Assembly: GCA_910579015.1 (NCBI GenBank)
Contig: CAJTRO010000006.1
Coordinates: forward strand, 42,843-106,842
Direction: 5' to 3'
Length of the DNA: 64,000 bases
DNA from: an uncultured Dorea sp.
GTDB lineage: Bacteria > Bacillota > Clostridia > Lachnospirales > Lachnospiraceae
The notes beneath the pieces are model-generated. The model saw only the letters and a program-made list of their open reading frames with translations. It ran no database searches and was not told the DNA's origin. A program made the position numbers and the translations under genes. The stretch's first letter is position 1, and every line of letters begins with the position of its first letter. Positions 41,822 through 48,516 of this stretch are shown one piece after another.

Positions 41822-42393
41822 TATTCCTCGGCCCCTCCCTGGACGGCAAATGCCGTTTCGTTCTGCTCACAGCCGTCTTTGAATTCTTCTATGCTGTCTT
41901 CAAAAATCGTCTGCTGCCGGCCATCAGTCTCTCCTGTGCTGTCGCAATATATCTGCATCTGCTCTGTAATCTCTCCCGCGCTGTCATATATGGCCTTGTG
42001 CGTCCGGCCTTCGCATCTCTGTCTGATGTTGTACAGATATTGGTCTATCGCCTTCTGTGCCGCCGCGAAAATCCCATTCAGCCTTAAAGAGGCTCCTGCA
42101 ACGGAATCTGTCCTGTTGATCTCTGCCTGCCTGTGCACCCGCAGCCGTTCAATCCCCGTCTCAAGTTCCTGGATACGGACGGTCTTGCTGTCAAGTCTTC
42201 CTGAGAGCTTATCAATCAGCAGGTCCTTCTCATGGACTTTCGCATACAGACGTTCGTTGCTGTCTGTGAATGCAAGAATCTCTCGATCCGCCTCTTCCTG
42301 ATCCGCTTGCAGTTCGGCCGCTTCCTTGCTCTGTGTCAGCAGCAATTGGAGGAGTTCCTGTCTTTTTAATCTTTGTAATTCTTTTACAGTCAT
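41821..42393 (-). CDS. Coiled-coil protein of the surface-fibre locus (paralogue 2)
   Basis: 190 residues, mostly helical: MTVKELQRLKRQELLQLLLT, then a coiled coil (to about residue 100), then the block ASLRLNGIFAAAQKAIDQYL. No membrane segment. The same N-terminus and internal block occur in the 42611 gene, so the two are paralogues. Related proteins stand at the head of pilus loci in Lachnospiraceae, sometimes labelled DNA-repair protein without support. Possible cytoplasmic assembly or scaffold factor. The start at 42393 follows GAGAGG. Confidence 0.7.
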   Translation of the reverse strand: MTVKELQRLKRQELLQLLLTQSKEAAELQADQEEADREILAFTDSNERLYAKVHEKDLLIDKLSGRLDSKTVRIQELETGIERLRVHRQAEINRTDSVAGASLRLNGIFAAAQKAIDQYLYNIRQRCEGRTHKAIYDSAGEITEQMQIYCDSTGETDGRQQTIFEDSIEEFKDGCEQNETAFAVQGGAEE

Positions 42394-42521
42394 TCCCGGC
42401 CTCTCTTTCCGGTCTATATTAATGGTTCTAAACATTCAGTTTCTTAGCTTAGGCCTAGTATAGCAAACCGATAGTCAAAGGATGCGTCAAAAAACACATA
42501 GAAAATGGGTTAAATACAAAA

Positions 42522-42557
42522 AATCTGCAACTCTTTTGACTATAAGAGTTGCAGATT
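42522..42557 (-). terminator. Terminator between the two coiled-coil genes
   Basis: Perfect 14-bp stem (AATCTGCAACTCTT / AAGAGTTGCAGATT) with an eight-base loop, followed on the minus strand by TTTTTGTATTT. It ends the 42611 gene, so the rest of the locus should start from its own promoter in 42436-42520. Confidence 0.8.
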
Positions 42558-42610
42558 CATGATTATTTGATTCCTGATTATGTTTTGTCTGATTCTATGT
42601 TTCTTTTTAA

Positions 42611-43711
42611 CTATCTGTGCCTTCCGAACAGAAAACGGCCAAAGAACTTCTTGGGACGTTCTTTTTGCGAGGCTTCTCGGGACGCTTCTTTGCGGGCTTC
42701 CTGCTGACGGCTTAACGGGGCTTCCTTATGAACTTGAAGCTTTTCTTCTTCTGTTATATTTCCTCCTGTTTCCGGTTCTTCCGAAGATGCGTGTTGCGCA
42801 GGCGGGGATGATTTGGATTCCGTCTCTTCTGAAAATGCGTGTTGGGCAGGCGGGAGTTGTTTGGATTCTTCGGACTCCTCCGACTCCTCGAGTTCTTCTA
42901 ATTTCTCGTTTTTCCCTAACTCCTTTACGGCCTCATATTCTGGACTTTGTGCTGATTCCTCCAAAACCACATGTTCCAGAACAGGCGAAGCTTCTTCCAA
43001 CACCGCATGTTCGGAAACTGGCACAGACTTTTCCATAAATGGCTCTGTGGTTAATTCCTCCAAACTCTCAGTCTCTTGTTCCCTCCGGTTTTCACACTCC
43101 GCCTCTGCCTCCGTCCTCTCCCGGCCTTCGATTTCTGCGTCCGTCTTCTCCCGTTCTTCCGCTTTTTTCTCCTCCGGGGATATTTCCAATGTATCCGGCT
43201 CCATTTCTGATGCTGTTTCTTCTATATTAATAGGTGGTGAATTAACAGAATGTGTCTCAACCTGTTGAGGCTCATCTACATAAACTGTCTCAATTGCCGT
43301 CATATACTCTAAGCCTTGTGGCAGTTCTCCCTGTCTCTGCTCTGTTTCCTGAAGACATTGCTCCGCTTCTTGCTGGGCCACCTCGAAAATCTTATATAAT
43401 TCCTGTGCCGCTTCCGTGAGAGATCCCATCTTATCCAGATCAATCCATTTGTCCGAATACAATTCTTCTGCTTTTCTCTCCAATTCACGGATGCCGGCAT
43501 CACTCTCATCGAGCCTGACCTTCAAAAGTTCCACTAATGCGTCTCTGTCATTCAGCTTTGCTTTCAGAATATCGTTGCCTTCCTTGAGCAGTGCAAGCTT
43601 CTCGTTCTTCTTGTCCAGTTCTGCCTGCATCTGGGAAACCTCATTCCCCTGTGCCAGCAGAAGCTGAATCAAATCTAACGGCCGCAGTTTACGAAATTCC
43701 TTTTCTGTCAT
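42611..43711 (-). CDS. Coiled-coil protein with acidic repeat tail (paralogue 1)
   Basis: 366 residues. N-terminus MTEKEFRKLRPLDLIQLLLA, coiled coil to about residue 95, then SLTEAAQELYKIFEVAQQEAEQCL as in paralogue 2. From about residue 150 the chain is extremely Glu/Ser-rich with loose repeats (VLEEASPVLEHVVLEESAQS, ESKSSPPAQHASSEEPE) and ends in a basic stretch (RPKKFFGRFLFGRHR). No membrane segment. Cytoplasmic, disordered tail; function unknown. It is transcribed alone (terminator after it). Confidence 0.7.
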   Translation of the reverse strand: MTEKEFRKLRPLDLIQLLLAQGNEVSQMQAELDKKNEKLALLKEGNDILKAKLNDRDALVELLKVRLDESDAGIRELERKAEELYSDKWIDLDKMGSLTEAAQELYKIFEVAQQEAEQCLQETEQRQGELPQGLEYMTAIETVYVDEPQQVETHSVNSPPINIEETASEMEPDTLEISPEEKKAEEREKTDAEIEGRERTEAEAECENRREQETESLEELTTEPFMEKSVPVSEHAVLEEASPVLEHVVLEESAQSPEYEAVKELGKNEKLEELEESEESEESKQLPPAQHAFSEETESKSSPPAQHASSEEPETGGNITEEEKLQVHKEAPLSRQQEARKEASREASQKERPKKFFGRFLFGRHR

Positions 43712-43829
43712 AATAACGCCTCATTTCCAGTTTCACTTCTATCACTTTTCATATGGTACTACGTTAAAAAGTATAACATAAATATCAGAAAATACAATCA
43801 ATAGAGCCAAAGTTTATCAGAAATATCTC

Positions 43830-44124
43830 TTGACGCTTCTTGGGATATCTTTTATACTATAAGGCACAGATGTTGGTTTCGGAGAGACTGTCACAATTCT
43901 GAATATAAATATTTTTCAGCTATATTCCATTTTTCCAGTAAAATCATCCCGATTTCCGGGAATATTCAAGGATAATAAAGAAACGAAGACGCAAGCAGAC
44001 TGCCGCAGGAAGTCGTAGGTAAATAGCTAAAATTTCAGCAATGCCATTGTCTGTATTACTATTTTTTGTTATAGTAAATGTAAAGATAGTTTCTCCGTAT
44101 TGCACTGTGAAAAGGAGAGACTAT
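43830..44124 (+). promoter_or_regulatory. Two promoters and a long conserved leader of Rpn copy 2
   Basis: Distal promoter TTGACG (43830), 17 bases, TATACT (43853). Proximal promoter TTGTCT (44047), 17 bases, TATAGT (44070). The roughly 190 bases between them are conserved before copy 3 and include TCCCGATTTCCGGGAATATTC. This is a candidate regulatory leader. Positions 43712-43829 hold nothing else recognisable. Confidence 0.6.
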
Positions 44125-45084
44125 ATGGGTAAGGGCAAAGGGGCGGATATCGACAAAAAGTATGTTCCAAAGATAATGGAAGCGCTCGTTACAAAAGACA
44201 GCAAAGCACAGATAGAAGAACAGACATCTTCGTTATATCAGCATGAAGATGCCGCGTTAAAAGCCGGGATGGGCTTCTTTGTAGAAGAACTGCTCCCCTA
44301 TCTCGGGATTGAAGGCAAGGTCATCGGCTTCGCTCCCACAGAACTGGTTCATCTGGAGATGAAGAAGTTTCTACAGGATTTCAATCTGGTCATGGAGGAT
44401 GGTTCCTGGAAGCATTTTGAATTCCAGAGTGTAAATGAAGGTGCCAAAGGGCTGAGACGTTTTCATGCCTACGAGGCATTGGCAGAATACCAGTATAATG
44501 TGCCTGTTACAACCTATGTCCTGTTCTCAGGCACTATCCGGCATCCGATGACGGAACTGGCACAGGGCGAGTATACTTATCGGATTGTGCCCATTATCAT
44601 GAAGAATAAGAACGCCGATAAGGTGATCGGTGAACTTCAGGAAAAGCTGGCACAGGGCGAATGCTTAACAAGGAAAGACTTGGTTCCATTGACGCTGTGT
44701 CTGTTGATGGATGGAACGATGCCACTTAAGGAGCGGGTAAAGGAAACGTTTGAGATTACCAAGAAGGCAACAGGTATCAGTACAGAAGATATAAGCAAGA
44801 TTGAAGCGGTGGTGTATGTGATGGCAGATAAATTTCTGGATCAGGTGGATATGGAAGAGATCAAGGAGGGGATCAGTATGACGCGATTAGGTCAGATGCT
44901 GGTGGAAATGGGCAGAAATGAAGGTTTAAAGATTGGCAGAACTCAAGGCAGAAGTGAAGGCAGAGAGGAAGTCAATAAATTACACAACAGGCTGATTAAA
45001 GAAGGCAAGTACAAGGAACTGGAGCGTGCAACAGAAGATGCCGAATATCAGAAGCATCTGATTGCCGAGTACGGGATTTCATAG
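44125..45084 (+). CDS. Rpn-family PD-(D/E)XK nuclease, copy 2
   Basis: 319 residues. Rpn proteins are DNA nucleases first described as recombination-promoting and often labelled putative transposases; some act against phage. The PD-(D/E)XK core appears as FLQDFNLVMEDGSWKHFEFQS, with the D...E-x-Q pattern of this branch. Then come EALAEYQYNVPVTTYVLFSG, LTLCLLMDGTMPLKERV and the helical tail with repeated GR-x-x-GR motifs. ATG at 44125 follows AAGGAGAG; an open frame upstream is only the leader. The gene is almost identical to copy 3. Confidence 0.85.
   Translation: MGKGKGADIDKKYVPKIMEALVTKDSKAQIEEQTSSLYQHEDAALKAGMGFFVEELLPYLGIEGKVIGFAPTELVHLEMKKFLQDFNLVMEDGSWKHFEFQSVNEGAKGLRRFHAYEALAEYQYNVPVTTYVLFSGTIRHPMTELAQGEYTYRIVPIIMKNKNADKVIGELQEKLAQGECLTRKDLVPLTLCLLMDGTMPLKERVKETFEITKKATGISTEDISKIEAVVYVMADKFLDQVDMEEIKEGISMTRLGQMLVEMGRNEGLKIGRTQGRSEGREEVNKLHNRLIKEGKYKELERATEDAEYQKHLIAEYGIS
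44878..45084 (+). CDS. Nested C-terminal frame of Rpn copy 2
   Basis: In-frame ATG eight bases after AAGGAGGGG, inside the nuclease gene. It would give a 68-residue C-terminal fragment starting MTRLGQMLVEMGRNEG. In E. coli, Rpn nucleases are held in check by shorter C-terminal products started inside the same gene; this site has the right position for such an antitoxin. Not proven here. Confidence 0.4.
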   Translation: MTRLGQMLVEMGRNEGLKIGRTQGRSEGREEVNKLHNRLIKEGKYKELERATEDAEYQKHLIAEYGIS

Positions 45085-45096
45085 CGAAATCCCGTA
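45070..45096 (+). terminator. Terminator of Rpn copy 2
   Basis: TACGGGATTTC (45070-45080) and GAAATCCCGTA (45086-45096) form a perfect 11-bp stem followed by TTTTAATTT. It overlaps the last codons and the stop. Confidence 0.8.
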
Positions 45097-45163
45097 TTTT
45101 AATTTAAAAGCTTGTAAATCCACAGCCACTACAAAACGCGTGAAAAATGTACCTGTATTTTTC

Positions 45164-45460
45164 TTGACAAACTAAATCTTATCTTTTACACTATCCTATA
45201 TAGACGATGGTTTCGGAGAAGCTGTCACTATTCTGGATTCAGGCATTATTTTCAGCTATATTCCATTTTTCTAATATAACTCATCCCGATTTCCGGGAAT
45301 ATTCAAGCATATTAAGAGGAATAAAGACGTAAGCACACCGTCTGGGAAACGCAGATAAATAACTTAAATTTCAGCAATGCCATTGTCTGTATTACTATTT
45401 TTTGTTATAGTAACTGTAAGGATAGTTTCTCCGTATTGCACTGTGAAAAGGAGAGACTAT
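45164..45460 (+). promoter_or_regulatory. Two promoters and leader of Rpn copy 3
   Basis: Distal TTGACA (45164), 17 bases, TACACT (45187); proximal TTGTCT (45383), 17 bases, TATAGT (45406). The same architecture and much of the same sequence as before copy 2, so the duplicated unit is gene plus leader, about 1.3 kb. Confidence 0.6.
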
Positions 45461-46477
45461 ATGGGCAGAAGGGCGGATAAAAACAACAAGTATGTTCCAA
45501 AGATAATGGAAGCGCCCGTTACAAAAGATAATGAAGCACAGATAGAAGAACAGACATCTTCGTTATGTCAGCATAGAGATTCCGTGTTAGATAGAAAGGT
45601 ACAGGCAACAGAACAGACATCTTCGTTATATCAACACGAAGATGCCGCGTTAAAAGCCGGGATGGGCTTCTTTGTAGAAGAACTCCTCCCCTATCTTGGG
45701 ATCGAAGGCAAGGTCATCGGCTTTGCACCCACAGAACTGGTCCATCTGGAGATGAAGAAGTTTCTACAGGATTTCAATCTGGTCATGGAGGACGGTTCCT
45801 GGAAGCATTTTGAATTCCAGAGTGTAAATGAAGGTGTCAAAGGGCTGAGACGTTTTCATGCCTACGAGGCATTGGCCGAATACCAATATAATGTGCCTGT
45901 TACAACCTATGTCCTGTTCTCAGGCACTATCCGGCATCCGATGACGGAACTGGCACAGGGCGAATATACTTATCGGATTGTGCCCATTATCATGAAGAAT
46001 AAGAACGCCGATAAGGTGATCGGTGAACTTCAGGAAAAGCTGGCACAGGGCGAATGCTTAACAAGGAAAGACTTGGTTCCATTGACGCTGTGTCTGTTGA
46101 TGGATGGAACGATGCCACTTAAGGAGCGGGTAAAGGAAACGTTTGAGATTACCAAGAAGGCAACAGGTATCAGTACAGAAGATATAAGCAAGATTGAAGC
46201 GGTGGTGTATGTGATGGCAGATAAATTTCTGGATCAGGTGGATATGGAAGAAATCAAGGAGGGGATCAGTATGACGCGATTAGGTCAGATGCTGGTGGAA
46301 ATGGGCAGAAATGAAGGTTTAAAGATTGGCAGAACTCAAGGCAGAAGTGAAGGCAGAGAGGAAGTCAATAAATTACACAACAGGCTGATTAAAGAAGGTA
46401 AGTACAAGGAACTGGAGCGTGCAACAGAGGATGCCGAATATCAGAAGCATCTGATTGCTGAATACGGAATTTCATAA
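45461..46477 (+). CDS. Rpn-family PD-(D/E)XK nuclease, copy 3
   Basis: 338 residues; same core and tail as copy 2. It differs mainly near the N-terminus, where a segment EEQTSSLCQHRDSVLDRKV is a duplication of EEQTSSLYQHEDAALKAG, so the EQTSSL-x-QH unit occurs twice. From about codon 75 on the two genes are nearly identical even at silent sites, which implies very recent duplication or gene conversion. Promoter, ribosome binding site and start match copy 2. There is no terminator-like stem directly after it. Confidence 0.85.
   Translation: MGRRADKNNKYVPKIMEAPVTKDNEAQIEEQTSSLCQHRDSVLDRKVQATEQTSSLYQHEDAALKAGMGFFVEELLPYLGIEGKVIGFAPTELVHLEMKKFLQDFNLVMEDGSWKHFEFQSVNEGVKGLRRFHAYEALAEYQYNVPVTTYVLFSGTIRHPMTELAQGEYTYRIVPIIMKNKNADKVIGELQEKLAQGECLTRKDLVPLTLCLLMDGTMPLKERVKETFEITKKATGISTEDISKIEAVVYVMADKFLDQVDMEEIKEGISMTRLGQMLVEMGRNEGLKIGRTQGRSEGREEVNKLHNRLIKEGKYKELERATEDAEYQKHLIAEYGIS
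46271..46477 (+). CDS. Nested C-terminal frame of Rpn copy 3
   Basis: Same AAGGAGGGG site and ATG as in copy 2; would give an identical-length 68-residue C-terminal fragment. See the copy 2 entry for its possible role. Confidence 0.4.
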   Translation: MTRLGQMLVEMGRNEGLKIGRTQGRSEGREEVNKLHNRLIKEGKYKELERATEDAEYQKHLIAEYGIS

Positions 46478-46487
46478 AGACCACTCG

Positions 46488-46575
46488 ACTGGCAACGTCA
46501 CTGGTTTTGCTCCGGCAGAATCGCCCCTGGAGATGGAGCGGTTTCTGCCGGACTTCAATCTTCAATCTGGTTATG
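46488..46575 (+). pseudogene. Fourth Rpn relic (fragment)
   Basis: The frame reads TGNVTGFAPAESPLEMERFL then PDFNL, a decayed version of EGKVIGFAPTELVHLEMKKF and QDFNL in the intact copies. Only about 30 codons remain, just after copy 3. Confidence 0.7.
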
Positions 46576-46591
46576 TATGTATATCAACATT

Positions 46592-47122
46592 TTACTCTAC
46601 CAAAATATACTGCAATCTGCTCCCTATCATACAGCCTGCCATACATCCAAACCCATTATGAACTATATCATCCCATTCAAACAGGCCGCGGCAGAATACA
46701 AGCTGGCAAGTCTCTATCGCACCGGAGATCATCACTCCTATCATCAGTCCCGCCCACCAGGAGAGCCTCCTCTGGAAAACAAATGGCAGAAGCAGACCTG
46801 CCGGAAACAGTAATATCATATTCAGCAGATTTTCCTTCAGCATCTCTCGGCTGCCATGATATACTGCCTTCCAGGACCAGAACAGTTCTAACTCGTAACG
46901 GTGCACGCCAGTTGGATTCCTTGTAAATACGGTGGATGCGAATACGATCCCAAGGAAGAGCAGAAGGAGCAGACCTGACACTGCCTGTGAAACTGCAATC
47001 TTCTGCTGCCGTACCAAGTTAAACGAAATGATCGCAACTATGGTGAAAAGTATCGAGAAACAGATAATCTCCCGGACTGTCCATGCCCGGTTGTGTGTGA
47101 TGAAAATCTGGTATAAATCCAA
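46592..47122 (-). CDS. VanZ-family membrane protein
   Basis: 176 residues, five hydrophobic helices, with the VanZ signature: NLLNMILLFPAGLLLPFV, SGAIETCQLVF and RGLFEWDDIVHNGFGCMAG. In enterococci VanZ gives low-level teicoplanin resistance; chromosomal relatives like this one have no defined role, and there are no other van genes here. The gene stands alone between the Rpn copies and dinB. An AGGAGG-type site precedes the ATG. Confidence 0.85.
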   Translation of the reverse strand: MDLYQIFITHNRAWTVREIICFSILFTIVAIISFNLVRQQKIAVSQAVSGLLLLLFLGIVFASTVFTRNPTGVHRYELELFWSWKAVYHGSREMLKENLLNMILLFPAGLLLPFVFQRRLSWWAGLMIGVMISGAIETCQLVFCRGLFEWDDIVHNGFGCMAGCMIGSRLQYILVE

Positions 47123-47204
47123 TTGTGCATTACCTCCTGTTTCGGACTATATTATCACAAAGTCCGGCGATTGGCAAATCCTTCCTCCAAGCACCGTATT
47201 ACGA

Positions 47205-48392
47205 TCACATCCCCCGCGTCACGATTCCATCCCCATACTTTGCTCTGACCTTCTCAAGAGCCTGATTGAGCTTCTTTTTCTTCTCCCGCTTCGGATCCGG
47301 CCTGAACTGTGGATCGAAGATGGTCATCTGCTCCGGCTCATCTGCTTCCGAAAGCTTTGAACTGCGGATCCCCAACAGACGGATCGGCGTCTTATCCCAC
47401 AGCTCCTGAAACAGCAGTACAGCCTCCCTATATATTTCCTCATCCTGGTTTACCGCCCTGGCAAGCTGTCTCTGGTGGGACACACTCTCGAAAGTATGGT
47501 ACTTGATCTCCACACTGAGCATCTTTGCCTTCTGCCCTGCGCCGCGAAGTCTCCTGCCCACACTTGCGGCAAGCTTCCTGAGGATCTCACACGCTTCCTC
47601 CTCCGTAACAGCGTCCCTGGCAAGGGTGGTAGAATTGCCGATCCCCTTCGCCTCCGCGCGCTCCGGCTCCACCACCTCGTCCCCGACGCCATTTGCGAAT
47701 TCCCACAGCTTTCTTCCATGGCTCTTAAGATGAAGTTCCAGAAGTCTCGGATCCATAACAGCGAGGTCTCCAATGGTATGTATGTCCAGCTTCTGTAGGA
47801 CCTCCACGCTGGAACGCCCTGCCATATAGAGCCTGGATACCGGAAGAGGCCACATCTTCACCTGTATCTCCTCCGGAAAAAGGGTATGGATCTTATTGGG
47901 CTTCTCAAAATCCGACGCCATCTTCGCCAGAAGCTTGTTATCTGAAATGCCTACATTTACCGTGAAGCCGAACCGGCTGTATACCTCGTTCTTGATCTCC
48001 ATGGCGCCTTCCACCGGGGCATGATAGTCCTTCACCTTCTCCGTAAAGTCCATATAGCATTCGTCCACGCTGACCTGTTCGATCACCGGCGTATATCCCC
48101 GCAGATATTCCATAAGACACTCACTGTAACGACTGTAAAGCTTATGATCCGGCGGTTCCATCACAAGCCCCGGACACTTGCGAAAGGCATTCGCAACAGG
48201 TTCCCCTGTACGAATGCCGTATTTCTTCGCAGGAATAGACTTTGCCAGTACAACGCCGTGCCTGGACTTCTGATCTCCCCCGATAATAGAAGGAATCTTC
48301 CGCAAGTCTCTCTTCGCGCCATTCTTCAGTTCCTCCACCGCCGTCCAGCTCAGGTAGGCAGAATTAACATCTATATGAAATATCACCGGCAT
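47205..48392 (-). CDS. dinB: DNA polymerase IV (Y family)
   Basis: Translesion DNA polymerase. Metal-binding Asp in FHIDVNSAYLSW and the Asp-Glu pair in VIEQVSVDECYMDF are intact; a helix-hairpin-helix segment (LQKLDIHTIGDLAVM) and a little-finger domain follow. 395 residues, as usual. No complete C-terminal beta-clamp motif stands out, although MTIFDP near residue 370 is a possible clamp-binding peptide. No LexA box was identified upstream. Confidence 0.93.
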   Translation of the reverse strand: MPVIFHIDVNSAYLSWTAVEELKNGAKRDLRKIPSIIGGDQKSRHGVVLAKSIPAKKYGIRTGEPVANAFRKCPGLVMEPPDHKLYSRYSECLMEYLRGYTPVIEQVSVDECYMDFTEKVKDYHAPVEGAMEIKNEVYSRFGFTVNVGISDNKLLAKMASDFEKPNKIHTLFPEEIQVKMWPLPVSRLYMAGRSSVEVLQKLDIHTIGDLAVMDPRLLELHLKSHGRKLWEFANGVGDEVVEPERAEAKGIGNSTTLARDAVTEEEACEILRKLAASVGRRLRGAGQKAKMLSVEIKYHTFESVSHQRQLARAVNQDEEIYREAVLLFQELWDKTPIRLLGIRSSKLSEADEPEQMTIFDPQFRPDPKREKKKKLNQALEKVRAKYGDGIVTRGM

Positions 48393-48516
48393 ACCACTTT
48401 GCCCCTTTCGTCCATATGCTGACCGCTTCTTCTCCTGTAAGCTTCCTCTTATCAGGCTTTTTTGCGCTCTGACGAAGCATACGCCTTTAGTTTCATCTCC
48501 CGTATAAATCCTCTAC

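Noticed and set aside
43990-44040. Leader text GACGCAAGC ... GTAGGTA recalls the c-di-GMP-I riboswitch
   Set aside because: The required CAGGGCAAACC-type segment and the second helix are missing, and the copy 3 leader does not keep the matching bases.
46592-47122. Vancomycin or teicoplanin resistance locus
   Set aside because: Only a VanZ-family gene is present, with no ligase or other van genes, and such genes are common in susceptible Clostridia.
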